A stretch of DNA of 64,000 nucleotides from Immersiella caudata (taxonomy: Eukaryota > Ascomycota > Sordariomycetes > Sordariales > Lasiosphaeriaceae). The stretch's first letter is position 1, and every line of letters starts with the position of its first letter. The notes beneath the pieces are model-generated. The model did no database searches and had not been told where the DNA came from. It saw nothing but the letters and a program-made list of their open reading frames with translations. Shown here one piece after another: positions 1-9,560 of this stretch. Where the stretch lies: assembly GCA_030512335.1 (NCBI GenBank), contig JAULSU010000001.1, forward strand, positions 2,046,001-2,110,000, in the 5' to 3' direction. The position numbers were made by a program, and so were the translations under genes.

Positions 1-1159
1 GTGTTCTGTTATACAAGTAAACGGCAGCCTTATAGATCTCTACCCACAGAAATGCTGGCAACTTTGCCGCTATTCGCATGGCTCTAGCCTTTATTTTGAT
101 CACACCCCCTGAGCGCTCGGCACCTCCGTTCTGGCTCTGAGAATGAGGTGCGCAGGGCTCAATCTTGATACCTCTCGTTGCCCAGTACTCCCTCATGTTC
201 CTTGACTTCACCAGTTCGTTATCGCACTGGATAATCCTCACTGTGAGCCCATGCTGCCGTATCGTGGTGGCCATGAAGCGATTCAGAGCCTCTTCCACCA
301 TAGGGTGGCTTCTGCAGGTGAGATAGACGTCGAATACGTAGCCGGCGCGGCGGTCGGTGAAAAGCATGGCGGAGCTGAAGCCTGCGTGGTCTGGCGTAAG
401 GTCGAGGAAGTCGATGGCGATTACCTCGCCTACGTTACGTGGTGGTTCTCGCGGCTCGCGGCGGATCCGTCTCTTTGCCTTGGCTTGGCCGCAGGCAGAA
501 CAATCGTAGGAATTCGGTCCTTGAAGCTTTGCGCCGGTTGTGGAAACGTGGAGGTTGGCGAGGGCATCGCGGCCAGGATGGCCGAGTCTTCCGTGCCAGA
601 GGAGTGCCTGGGCTTCGCTTGGTTTTCTGCCGGTCCAGGAAGTATGTTTTCTCGCCGTGAACGCTGCGGATAGGGGCACGTATTCTATCACAAACTGGCC
701 ACTATTGTCAGTAAGCTGGCAGACGATAGACTTATCCTTCCTCCTGTAGAGTTGGTTGGTCTCCGTGTTCCAACAGTAGCCTTTGCGCAGTAGTTGTCTG
801 AGGGAGACTACGTTGCAGGCGAAGGCTTCGCAGTAGGCCACATCTGTGAGCTTCATCTGGCGGTAAGACCCCTGTGGTCCTTCGATCCGTATGGTAACCT
901 CTCCGTAACCATCGATTGGGATGACGGAGTCGCCGGCGTACAGTAGATCACCTTCCGGCGCTGGCCGGAGGTTGTGGAACCTTGATCGATTGTTGAAGAT
1001 GTGAATAGTGGCGCCAGAGTCCAGTATTGACGATTGTGCCAGTGGATAGGTCGTTATTGTGAGGGCTGCTTTGGTGTAGCAGAAGGAGGCGTTCTTCTTG
1101 GTGACTCTCCCCGCGAGTATTTCCTCCAGCTTAGCCATCCTCGTGGAGAACTTGGCTAG
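1..1159 (-). CDS. Pol polyprotein, N-terminal part (protease and integrase), runs off the window
   Basis: I translated the minus strand by hand from the Gag stop codon to the window edge: 386 codons with no stop. In order: retropepsin-type active site in ILDSGATIHIF (about 960-1000), which cleaves the polyprotein; GAG-pre-integrase LWHGRLGHPGRDAL with a following C-x2-C (SYDCSACGQ), the HHCC zinc site; integrase catalytic core with the first Asp in AIDFLDL, the second in IIQCDNE, and the Glu in APHSQSQNGGAERSGG; then LPAFLWVEIYKAAVYLYNRT at the edge, typical of copia integrases. All three DDE residues are present. The first Met in frame is at 1138, 21 nt after the Gag UGA. Translation could therefore be by stop readthrough or by reinitiation. 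No ribosomal frameshift is needed because gag and pol share the same frame. Confidence 0.88.
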
Positions 1160-1162
1160 TCA
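1154..1162 (-). promoter_or_regulatory. UGA-CUAG stop-codon context between gag and pol (candidate readthrough site)
   Basis: On the minus strand the gag stop is TGA followed by CTAGCC. Codons upstream (…KKRKMD) and downstream (LAKFSTRMAKLEE…) are in the same frame. UGA CUA(G) is the best-established leaky stop context in eukaryotes, used for example in fungal peroxisomal isoforms of glycolytic enzymes. Leaky termination would give a Gag:Gag-Pol ratio from one mRNA. The inference rests on context and phase only. Confidence 0.6.
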
Positions 1163-2548
1163 ATCCATCTTCCGCTTCTTCTTTGCCTGAGCCACCTTCT
1201 CAGCGGTCTCAGGGTCAACCTCAATAAGCTTCCGTATTGCCTTGCCGTGAGCGGTCCTCTCTTTCTGCTTGAACCACTCTGGTAGGCCTCCTTTTGGCAT
1301 CAAGGGATCGTTGGGTTCGTAAGTGAAATAACAGCGGTCAATCGAGTGCCCTGCTGTGTCGCAGAGCCAGCAGGTGGTTTTATCGTTGCGGAGCCTTTTA
1401 CCGCCTTGCTCGTAAGCCCCATCGTTGTTGTAGGGCCTCTTTGAGCCAGTGTGGCCTCCGCGGCCTTGGTTGCCGTGGCTCTTGAACCCTCCGCGGTCTC
1501 TTGGTTTGCCGCGCGATTTGCGGTTACCGTTGTGGCTTCGGTTGCTGCCACGGCTTCGTTCTGAGCCATCGCTTTCTTCGCTCTCGGCGCCGTGGAAAGC
1601 CGGAAAGCCACCCTCAATCCGCCGGTTGTGGGTTGGTGATGAGCCGGAGCCAATCTTCTGTTGCAAAATGGCGCCGACCGCTCGGTAATCGACCTCGCGC
1701 GCCTTCACAGCGGTGCCGATAGATTCACCTATCGCCCAGGCTCTTCCATCCTCTGTATTCTTCAAGGCCTTCAGCAAGTGAGGCCACCAAGCGTTGGGCT
1801 CCGTTATATCCACCAAGTTGTGCTTCTCTGCTTCGTTCAGGTGGTCCTCCCACTTCTCGATCCACTTCGATAGCTTTCGTTCGTGCCTTTTGATTGACTG
1901 GAGGTGGTTGTTGTAGGCGTTACGTGCGTTGTCTGCCAGTTTCTCCATGTGAGGGGTTGCCAGCCTCTCAAGTGCCTGGTATCCTTCCTCTACTGAGCCC
2001 TCCTCGAAGTGGTGAAGCAGCGATGGCCGTACTGAGCCAAGGACCCAACGTTGCAGTTCGGCTTTGGCGTCGTCGATCGCCTTCCATCTCTTGTAATCGA
2101 AGTCGTAGATCCTCTGCGCGTCGAGGTAGTTCAATCGGTCCGCTTCGGCGAGATCTCCGGGTCCCATAAGCTCTGGTTCGCTCATGGATTCGTCGTCGTC
2201 TTCTTCGTCGTCTACGGTGTGGTCGCCTTGTGTTATCGTTGTGGTGGAGGCTCTGGCGTTGTGGGAGCTCGCTCCGGCCTGTTGCCTTCCTTTCTCAGTA
2301 GGCCTCCTGCTCCGCCTGCCTCTGCCTTGGTTCGGAGCATCGTTCGGTGGAGGATCGTTTGTCGGCGGAATTCGTGGTGTTCGATAGAAGACTCCAACAT
2401 GTGGTCGTCGTGGCTCTCGGGGCCAATTCTCCTTGCCCATTGCGTACTCAAGGATTCTACCGCTCTTTGCGCGCGTTCGGAACGCTAGTGACCATACTAG
2501 CCAGTCGTCTGGGCCCTTGTAGTATACGTTCTGCGTGGTTGTGGCCAT
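1160..2548 (-). CDS. Gag-like nucleocapsid protein of the copia element
   Basis: Structural polyprotein that would package element RNA into cytoplasmic virus-like particles. The protein is 462 aa if translation begins at the ATG at 2548 (MATTTQNVYY). The frame is open 38 codons further upstream, but only with a TTG start, and is then closed by TAG. Around residue 395 (about 1330-1375) is a zinc knuckle of form C-x2-C-x4-H-x4-C (CWLCDTAGHSIDRC), the nucleic-acid-binding signature. The N-terminal part (GPDDWLVWSLAFRTRAKSG) resembles the UBN2/Gag-like fold of copia Gags. The C-terminus is Lys/Arg-rich and ends KKKRKMD before UGA. The pol frame continues in phase directly after that stop. Confidence 0.85.
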   Translation of the reverse strand: MATTTQNVYYKGPDDWLVWSLAFRTRAKSGRILEYAMGKENWPREPRRPHVGVFYRTPRIPPTNDPPPNDAPNQGRGRRSRRPTEKGRQQAGASSHNARASTTTITQGDHTVDDEEDDDESMSEPELMGPGDLAEADRLNYLDAQRIYDFDYKRWKAIDDAKAELQRWVLGSVRPSLLHHFEEGSVEEGYQALERLATPHMEKLADNARNAYNNHLQSIKRHERKLSKWIEKWEDHLNEAEKHNLVDITEPNAWWPHLLKALKNTEDGRAWAIGESIGTAVKAREVDYRAVGAILQQKIGSGSSPTHNRRIEGGFPAFHGAESEESDGSERSRGSNRSHNGNRKSRGKPRDRGGFKSHGNQGRGGHTGSKRPYNNDGAYEQGGKRLRNDKTTCWLCDTAGHSIDRCYFTYEPNDPLMPKGGLPEWFKQKERTAHGKAIRKLIEVDPETAEKVAQAKKKRKMD

Positions 2549-2733
2549 CTTGCGCTTCCGTGGAGCTTTCGTGGAGCGGGGGATCGGTCGGGGAGTTTTT
2601 GGTGCGAAAGCGGTGGATTTCGGATTGGAATTGGTGTGGTTTTGAGGCTCAGAAAGCGCCAAATTCGTCTTGAAAGGCTAGCTGTTGCAAATCAGACTGT
2701 TAATTGTCAGAATCCAGCGCTTGTGAGCCAATT

Positions 2734-2848
2734 GTTGTGATATTGTTTTATTGTGTTGTTCTGTGGAAAAATCTGGAAATCTCTGGTCCCCTGACGAGGC
2801 TTGGTGCCAAGCCGGAACCCTCCGCAGGTTGGCCCACATAAGCTGACA
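2734..2848 (-). repeat. Putative 5' LTR (or its 3' part) of the copia element with adjacent primer-binding site
   Basis: On the minus strand this segment begins TGTCAGC and ends ATCACAACA, so it has TG...CA ends. It carries an AATAAA-like AT-rich tract (CACAATAAAACAATATCAC) near its 3' end. It is followed after two bases by TGGCTCACAAGCGC, which starts with the TGG expected of a tRNA-primed binding site. The gag start follows about 185 nt later. The 115-bp length is short for a copia LTR, so the outer boundary is uncertain. The second LTR is outside the window and cannot be compared. A palindrome, TATCTCGCGAGATA, lies directly outside at 2849-2862. Confidence 0.35.
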
Positions 2849-2876
2849 TATCTCGCGAGATAAAACCAGTGGTGAC

Positions 2877-3461
2877 TTGGAAACCTCCATCATCAACCGG
2901 ACACTACCTGGCGTCAAGTGTCAATGGCATCATACCAAGGTTGATTGTCTAGAGTTGGAGAAGACGAAGCAGCTCACGGCAATGGCTTTCGAAGCCGTCT
3001 CGCGTTCGACCCTCCCAAGCACTCTCCCGTCACAAGCCGCTATGATCGCTAAAATCGCCCGTTTCGAATGGGAGCTGCCTCGCATCGAACAAGAAACGAG
3101 GGCATATCAGTTGCTTGAGGGCTACGGACTGGCCCCTCGTTTTCTCGCCCATATTCACGAAAATGGACGCATCATGAGTTTTCTATTGGAGAAATTAAAG
3201 GGACGCTCTGCTTCCTTCCAAGATCTGAGCGTCTGCGAAATGACTCTAGGGAAACTCCACAAACTGGGATTTGTGCATGGGGATGTGAACTGATACAACT
3301 TCCTCGTCACCGAAGAAGGGGTGAAAGTAATCGACTTTGAACGCTTTCAGGAGAATGCTAGCCCCGAGTCTATGAGCAGGGAATTGGAGAATTTACGTGC
3401 CGAATTGGTAGACGAGTCAGGACGCGGGGGGGTTTTCATTTTCCATGCCGATAGCAACTGA
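2877..3461 (+). pseudogene. Protein-kinase-like gene fragment with an in-frame UGA in the catalytic loop
   Basis: The translation contains AMIAKIARFEWELPRIEQETRAY and FVHGDVN-stop-YNFLV, followed by VKVIDFE. HGDVNxYNF is a variant kinase catalytic loop (HxDxxxxN) and IDFE stands in for DFG, as in a large family of fungal kinase-like proteins. The stop falls exactly between the loop Asn and Tyr-Asn, where relatives carry Arg; CGA to TGA is a single C-to-T change. The frame then continues open to 3459-3461. No ATG opens the frame near its left end; the first in-frame ATG is at 2982. The 5' end abuts the putative retrotransposon LTR, so the gene is probably truncated as well as stopped. Not expected to be active. 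Confidence 0.65.
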
Positions 3462-3870
3462 TATTGAAACTTGAGACGCACCTGCTGGTTTGTAGACGAT
3501 GCGCACGTATGCACAGCGTGCCTGGGAATCGTCAACCGTGAAGGCAACCTCAGATAAGCCTCACGGCTTGGAAAGTGATAAAATAGAGCGTTCAAGACCC
3601 GAGCTACAGGTTTTCGCATCCGGTGTGACTGATATGTTTGACATATCTCGGGTTTATTCTTATCGCTTCTACCTTACAGTGTATAAGTGGCTGGTCTTAC
3701 GGTTGCTAGCAGGTGGAGATCTAGCATTGAATACTTATGGTGGACGACGACGGCGAGCAATCTGAGAGGCCAGGCAGCAATGCTGGCCGCAGTAAATGCT
3801 GTCTTGCGCAATCAACATATCGTGCTTTACCGTGCGGGCACCGGATTCTCTCATGGAGGGCTCGTCTGTC

Positions 3871-3960
3871 TTTCGGGGTTCGATGGACGTTGCCGCCCGT
3901 GGGTTGGATATCCGCGAGGTCAAGCCTGTCATAAATGCGACGGTAAAGATCGATTGGACG
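3871..3960 (+). pseudogene. DEAD-box RNA helicase motif V scrap
   Basis: The plus frame around 3883-3960 reads MDVAARGLDIREVKPVINATV, which matches helicase motif V and its following strand (usually ATDVAARGLDIPxVxxVIN). No DEAD motif, motif I or motif VI could be found in any frame nearby, and the flanking frames contain stops. This looks like a small relic rather than a gene. Confidence 0.4.
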
Positions 3961-5146
3961 TTGTCAAAGCAGCGGGCTAACAAAGGGATGTCACAAAAAG
4001 TCGGTCATATCGAGGCATAATTGGCCACGGTAGATGCTTGTAAATTTTTGCACCGTCATCCAACTCCCACTGCCACCCGTAATCTGATCTAGATCCTGTG
4101 TCCTCGCTCTTCAGGGACTCGAGTGGCCCATGAGAGGCGGCCAGCTTCAGGGCGTTTTCGAAGATCTTCTCCTTCTGGTCTCCGCCTGTTACATACGCCA
4201 TCACGGCGGTGCTCTCAAATCCCTCTGACGCGCCTGGCAAGGGATGTTAAGCAGTCTTGACAAGAGGTATGTTTCAAGAGCAGAAATTACCGTGTCCTGG
4301 AGGAATGTTGCTCAACGTATTTAGTAGCGTCCAGCGATGGCCCTCCCGCTTATGTATGTCTCTGACAGCCAACTGGTGCCCCACCCCTGGGCCCCATGGA
4401 CCTGGGTATGTACTCGCTTGCCGCGTTGGTGATGGTATAACGCAGAATCCAAACGTCGATCGGCGACGTGATGGAGAAAGCGCCGCTCGGCAGCGGAGCC
4501 CCCCGCTGGCCGCTGGCAGTAGTACTTCACAGCACGCCTCTGCTCCTGCTCGCCGGTTTCACGTCGCACTACGCCTGGTTGGTAGCGGACATCAGCGCAG
4601 ATGGGATGACGAGTAGTCGCGTGTTGCCTTTGTTGCCCCGTTCCCGACGATGCGGTTCAACCTACGGAGCACACTGCTTCCCGAGTTGGCAACCTCAAGC
4701 GATGGCGAGGTTGACGGAGATGCGCCGCATCTACCACTGAATCCGTGTGGTTTAAGAACCGAATATCTTTCAGCTGCCGGTGCAGGCTAGCCCGCTGTGC
4801 AGCCGTAAGTTCTTTCGGTCGCTTCTTAGCTGCTCGTTTTTGAGACTCTCGCTCAGTGAACCGTTTCATGAAGTCTCTGTGGGTACCATTGCGGATAGAA
4901 CGAGGAGCCACAGGCATCGTTCAAATGCGGGGGGAGTAGAGCGTGAGAAGGTGATGATGGGTGTGAGTGAAAAGTTGGTGAGGGTACAGTACCGAGTACC
5001 TTACCGTGACCTACTGCCATGCTGTCGAGAGCGCTGAAAATGGCAACATGTGTCAGAAAGAAAGGGGTTCAGGGGCCCTGGGCTTCCAGTCAGCCTCAGC
5101 CATAGTGTTGACAAAGCTGAATCCTACGAATTGGCTTATGAAAAGG

Positions 5147-5173
5147 GAGGTTCTGGCTGAAAGCCAGAACCTC
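5147..5173. repeat. Perfect 12-bp hairpin (inverted repeat, 3-nt loop)
   Basis: GAGGTTCTGGCT at 5147-5158, loop GAA, then its exact reverse complement at 5162-5173. It lies in the gene-poor stretch upstream (in plus coordinates) of the 3' end of the 735-aa gene. No T-run follows and no function is evident. Confidence 0.7.
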
Positions 5174-5621
5174 AACAAGCAAGACAATCAAGCTGCTGTA
5201 ACCCACTTCATTTTCACCGATTCCGAGGTGCAGTGTTTCTGACACTTGTGCGGGGGAAGGAGCGCAGCACCGTGCATACTGGTCTGCATTTCAAGGAAGG
5301 CGCCATTGGCGAACTGCAGATTGCGCCGAGTTTCATTGTACTGCATTTGTGCTTCGCCACGGCCGCCTCATCGGCTGCCACTGTTCACCCAATCACTGGA
5401 GCGTTGTTTTGGGCCGAGGCTGAAAAATCGGATGGGATCTCAACATTGGCAGCCGGAGGCTTCGAAGACAACAGCGGGGATTTTTGGTCGTGGAGAAACT
5501 TTAGCGAGGGAATTGATCATGAGGAGATGAACTCTATTCTCACACGCTGGCTGATACAAGTAGGCACTTATGGAAACCCGTTTTCTGCCAACCCTTGGCA
5601 TTCTCCAGCAGAAAGTACGCA

Positions 5622-7829
5622 CTACCGTCCGACAGTAGACTCCCGAGACATGAATCGTCCATCCTGTATTTCTTCATCATCTGACCATCCTTCCTCGACC
5701 TGTACTCGGCGAGGAGATCTTCCCGGCCGCTCACTGGCTATGGGCGTACCCGACCTCGGCGGGGGAGGTGCGGGCGGAGGCGTCACCGCTTGACCATCCC
5801 GAGGATTATATCTCCGATCAGATACATTGTCCCCCGCAATGCGATACGATCTGGCACCGCGCGGTCGGCCCCCCGAGTCTGAACCAGACGCATCTTCGTC
5901 GTCATCCAACAATGGCCGCCCACCGGCTGGATCTTGCTCTCGGAACGCGACGCGAGATCTATTGCGTTGAAGTCCCGGGCTCTCATGCTCGATAGTTGAC
6001 CGCGGACCTGACATTGAACTTCTCCTTGTGCCAAATGATCGATGAGAGTCCGCTCTCCGGATCTCCGGCCTTTCGGGTTCTGTTGCAGGGGTATATGGAC
6101 GCGGCCGCTCCATCCTCTGGGGCTCCTCCCGAAACTGCTCCGATGCTCGAGGCAGTTCGTCTCTGTACTGTTCAGTCCTTCGAGGTAGCCCCTCCCGGCG
6201 CTGTTCCATCCTCCGGGGCGCCCGCTCCTCTTGATATTGCTCTGCCCTCAGCTCACGTGGGTCGTGATAAGGCGAATATTCACCGTGGTCCGCCGGCGTG
6301 GAATGGTCGCTACTAAAGTCAGATCCACGTGCCCGTTTGCTGGAGCTGGGCGGCACTACCTTGAGAATCGGCGTAGGGGCTGTTTGTCGTCTCCCTAGTG
6401 TCGGTGTCGATGGTGTGCTGTACCTGCTTGGGGCGTAGCGGCTGGGTTCTGGCGATGGATAGGGATCCCTCACGATGCTCGGGCCCGGGTCACCGGTACG
6501 ATGTTGAGGCGATGAAGGATTGCCGTACAGGTCGTTGACGTTCCCTAGGGCATCGCGGTACCGGGATCGAGGCGAGGCACCAGCATCCTCTTCTTGGAAC
6601 TCTCGAGGCATATCTCGAAATGCCTCTCGCCGGAAGTCGTCCTCAGGGTGGAAGTCTTCGCTGGCACTCCGCCCTGTGTGGTAAGAGCGGGCTGGCAAAG
6701 GCAGCCGCGTCATGTCGTCGTCCGACAAGCCGCCGAGAATATCCCTCAGCACCTCTTCGATTTGTTTCCTCTGAAGGGATTCGTAATTGGGATTGCCATA
6801 CTCGCTCCTTGTTGGGGGCCTGAATCCGCCGAGCAGTTGCAGTCGATCTCGGCTGGCTTGTTGCTCGCGCCTGGCCTCTGCAATCTCTGCAATGTCTTGG
6901 AGCAGTTGCGTCATGGAACCAGGCTGTGCAACCAGCCTCCGTTCTCGCTCCTGTGCTCGCAGGGTGTGCAAGTGATCCATTAGCTCTTGAACCGCATCCT
7001 GTGGGCGTGCGTTACGTTCAAAGCCAGAGCGAGAAGGTGCTCTGTTCCTCTCATGTTTTAGTTCTTCCTGGAGTTTTTTCACTTTGAGCTGGAGCTTCTC
7101 CCGTCGGAGTCGCTCGATAGCCCTCTTTTCAGCCTCATATTCTCTCTTTTGGGCTTCCTTGGCTTGGCGGTCCTTTTGGCGCTGCCGTTCACGCCAGTAC
7201 TGCTTATCGGCTTCTCTATCTGTGTCGATGTCTTCCTGACGTGGCCGCGGCTGCGGTTGGGGCTCGGCTGGTACTTGTGTTTTTCTCACACGGATGGTTG
7301 GCCCTCTCACTCCACTCCGTCCATCGTTGAAAGGCGAACCAAATGGCTGAGACTGTGACGATGGGTAAGGGACTGTATGGCCGAAGTCGGCGGGAGTGCT
7401 TGGGTACGAGAATGGGCTGGTCTCGGGCGGGGGTGCCGTAGTGTAGCCGGTTCCGTACCCAGGAGAGTAATTGGGATAGCCGTCGGCCGGATTCGGGTAC
7501 GGCTGGCGAGGTGTGAACGGCGTTCGGGAAGGGGGAGGCGGTCCATAGTAGCCGGAATAGGGTCGTGTCCGCAGTCCTAGCGCCGGAGAGAATGGTTCGG
7601 TGTCTGCTCGGTGGGGTGTTGGGCGGCCATAAGGGACAGTCTCACCGCGCGCGCCTTCTCCGGGTATGAAGGAGGACCGAGGGCGACTCGGCCCCATACT
7701 GTGAGTTCTCGTCCTCCTTCGGGGCGCATCATCGTGGTCTTCGGTCGGGCCATCGCTCCATTGATCCTCGAAGTAGGGGTCTCCCGCGCCCTCGGGGCGG
7801 GAAGAAGGCGGCCGTAGAGGGGCAGCCAT
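5622..7829 (-). CDS. Uncharacterised 735-aa disordered protein with central coiled coil
   Basis: Single exon from ATG at 7829 to TAG at 5622. Residues 1-200 are Pro/Ser/Tyr-rich low complexity (PYSGYYGPPPPSRTPF, PNYSPGYGTGYTT). Residues about 205-262 are a highly charged Lys/Glu/Arg/Gln helix (YWRERQRQKDRQAKEAQKR…LKVKKLQEELKHERN), with a second helical stretch at about 275-340, both likely coiled coil. The remainder is Arg/Pro/Ser-rich with many SP and RRxS phosphorylation-like sites and a repeated motif R-R-x-E-Q-x-R-E-E-L/P around residues 520-570. It ends in an acidic WSDDEEIQDG tail. No catalytic motif, signal peptide or membrane segment is visible. I do not recognise an orthologue. It could be a scaffold or RNA-granule-type protein, but that is only inference from composition. 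Confidence 0.8.
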   Translation of the reverse strand: MAAPLRPPSSRPEGAGDPYFEDQWSDGPTEDHDDAPRRRTRTHSMGPSRPRSSFIPGEGARGETVPYGRPTPHRADTEPFSPALGLRTRPYSGYYGPPPPSRTPFTPRQPYPNPADGYPNYSPGYGTGYTTAPPPETSPFSYPSTPADFGHTVPYPSSQSQPFGSPFNDGRSGVRGPTIRVRKTQVPAEPQPQPRPRQEDIDTDREADKQYWRERQRQKDRQAKEAQKREYEAEKRAIERLRREKLQLKVKKLQEELKHERNRAPSRSGFERNARPQDAVQELMDHLHTLRAQERERRLVAQPGSMTQLLQDIAEIAEARREQQASRDRLQLLGGFRPPTRSEYGNPNYESLQRKQIEEVLRDILGGLSDDDMTRLPLPARSYHTGRSASEDFHPEDDFRREAFRDMPREFQEEDAGASPRSRYRDALGNVNDLYGNPSSPQHRTGDPGPSIVRDPYPSPEPSRYAPSRYSTPSTPTLGRRQTAPTPILKVVPPSSSKRARGSDFSSDHSTPADHGEYSPYHDPRELRAEQYQEERAPRRMEQRREGLPRRTEQYRDELPRASEQFREEPQRMERPRPYTPATEPERPEIRRADSHRSFGTRRSSMSGPRSTIEHESPGLQRNRSRVAFREQDPAGGRPLLDDDEDASGSDSGGRPRGARSYRIAGDNVSDRRYNPRDGQAVTPPPAPPPPRSGTPIASERPGRSPRRVQVEEGWSDDEEIQDGRFMSRESTVGR

Positions 7830-8712
7830 TGAAAGCGCGACGGGGAAGCTGAGGAGCGAGTGCCCGGTGTTGGTGGAGATCGGGTCGGCACTTTGAAGAT
7901 GAGGACGTCAGGGCAAAGATAGTGGGATGAAATGCCGCAGATGTTCGTAAGGCGACAGAAGTCGGAATGACGCGTTCAGAATTTCCTGCTCCTCATGTTG
8001 CGACCGCAGACAATGGTTCGCGCACCACTTTCTGGTGGTACCACCACCACCCCCACCATCCCCTCTCCTCATCCTTCCTCTCCTTCCCGTACGTCCCGGC
8101 CAGCCTGTTGGGCCACAGCCTTGCGGGTGACAGACACAAGTTCCATGCTCCGAAACGAAGGGCTTCCGGCTACCAAGTCCGGGTTAGGCCAGGTGCGGCG
8201 GAGTGCATGCGCACCTGCTCTTGCAGTCATTACATAAAGATGGTGCCCAATCAATGCGTCGGTGATCTTTGCCTATCAGATGGCTAAACATCACCGAAAA
8301 TTGACTGAAGTGGTGTGCGATGAATATGATGGCGTGTTGGAAGGGAGCAACAGCAGTCGTATCAATCTTCGACGATCATTTTTTATTGGCAGAAGAGTCC
8401 TGCGATCCGTTGGGTTTGGTTCAATCAAGCTCAGCGGCTACCCAAACGTCCATGGACGGGACCCACGCTGAGGATGGGGACAACAGGGGTTTCACGGACC
8501 ATCGATAACAGCCGGGGTGGTTGCCTTGGAGCCTCGTGCAGCTCGCCGTCCAGGCTCTCAAGAATCGAGAGCGCAACCAAGCAATTCTCAATGAGAGCTA
8601 TAGTCTATATCTCAGCAATAAATGGGCAATTTAGGAGTACCACACAGAGACTCTTTGCGCGCGGCGACAAATCGTAAAAATGGGATCCCACAGCAACGAC
8701 TCGACCCGATGG

Positions 8713-8829
8713 TACAGTGGAGACCGAAATGAGTGTCCACGATTTCGATCCTCAAACTTTCTCTCCGCACGGGCCACTGGAGCCCTGGTTCCCGCTGACA
8801 CAGTGCGCTGCCGCAGGCTCCGTAATAGT
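8713..8829 (+). repeat. Transposon-end-like segment A (TA-CAGTGG...), inverted partner of 14790-14898
   Basis: Begins TACAGTGGAGACCGAAAT and contains TCTCCGCACGGGCC and CACAGTGCG. These match in the same order and spacing the reverse complement of 14790-14898 (TACAGTGGGGCCGAAGTC…TTCTCCGCACGGGCC…CACAGTGCG), over roughly 110 bp. A further TACAGTGGAGCCC starts at 8829 in the same direction. CAGTGG ends flanked by TA are typical of Tc1/mariner-pogo (Fot1-like) elements and their MITEs. No transposase frame is present. Confidence 0.6.
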
Positions 8830-9149
8830 ACAGTGGAGCCCAAACTGGGCTGCAACTGCGGCTCCCAAAGTAGCGGGAGCTGATGGTTAGTGACAGCGCA
8901 ATCGTCGCGTTCGGCAATGGACGGTTGCGCGGCTCAGGAATGCCAAGAGATATGCCGATAGCTGCATAATACACCCTACCTGTGGTGACAGAATCCAAAA
9001 AGAAACTCCGATGATTTCTCACTATGTATAGTAGCGGAACCACAGAACGCACTCTAGTTACACCACTCAATCCAACTATTGACAGCGGCCAAACATCGCA
9101 GCCTACCGAGATACCTCCCGGCGAAGTTTGGGCACAGTCCCTCTCATAC

Positions 9150-9560
9150 GGTGGGTGATGCTGTAGGGGAGCTAAGTGTCGGCCTTAGGCTTTCTAATGA
9201 CCGCAAGGTTACACTGTTAGTTGACCCCAAGCTTGGTCTATCGAGCATCACAACCTAACTTCTAGGCGTCCTCCCACCTACCTTGATTCCTTATATCGGG
9301 TATTTGGCCCCAGGCTGTATCTTCATCGCCTCCATAGCCTGTACCTACAGCTCCCAACCTCCTCCACTACCTCGATCCGAAAGTATCACAGCGAGATTGA
9401 GATGTCCTAGCGGGAGCCGCTACATCCTGCCATCCCAGCTTCGTCTCGCAAGCCGAATTTTCCGAGGCCGCCCCGCTTCCCTGTCAAAATCCAGTGTCAC
9501 GGACTACTTCACTTCCTTCTGGCCCTACAGCGCGAATCCTCCTACAGTGATATCGCTTTA
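9150..9560 (-). pseudogene. Decayed TPR fragment of an NLR-type gene
   Basis: The minus strand reads, through several stops and shifts, pieces that align with kinesin-light-chain-type TPRs of the neighbouring NLR: VQAMEAMKIQPGAKYP, then IRNQGRWEDA, then DRPSLGSTN-like after a stop, corresponding to VQVMETRKTKLGADHP and YRNQGRWSDAEEL. A DNA-level match (…GACCAAGCTTGGGG…) is also visible. It lies in opposite orientation to the intact NLR and within the bracket formed by the two transposon-end-like segments. It implies that at least one further NLR copy once stood here. Confidence 0.5.

Larger units (their letters stand above)
1..2848 (-). mobile_element. Ty1/copia-type LTR retrotransposon, truncated by the left window edge
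   Basis: The minus strand reads, in order, a Gag-like protein with a CCHC zinc knuckle, an aspartic protease (DSGAT), the GAG-pre-integrase HHCC motif and the start of an integrase core. This protease-integrase-before-RT order defines Ty1/copia (Pseudoviridae). RT, RNase H and the 3' LTR would lie left of position 1. Both reading frames are uninterrupted over the visible 2.5 kb except for one UGA at 1160-1162, so the copy looks young and possibly active. A putative 5' LTR end and primer-binding site lie at about 2720-2740. The element abuts a broken kinase-like gene at 2849-3461, so insertion may have truncated it. Confidence 0.9.
3462..5621. other. Gene-poor relic stretch
   Basis: Only short frames occur here. 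One minus-strand frame with an ATG (4657-4917, basic, 86 aa) resembles no family I know. A plus frame near 5100-5160 (KLNPTNWLMKREV) is faintly reminiscent of the start of copia Gag proteins, but is too short to assign. Apart from the DEAD-box scrap and a 12-bp hairpin I see no structure. Confidence 0.4.

Noticed and set aside
3977..4240. 87-codon minus-strand frame
   Set aside because: Starts at TTG, no family resemblance, flanked by relic sequence.
8612..9070. 152-codon minus-strand frame
   Set aside because: It opens only with TTG, overlaps the transposon-end-like segment and has no recognisable motif.
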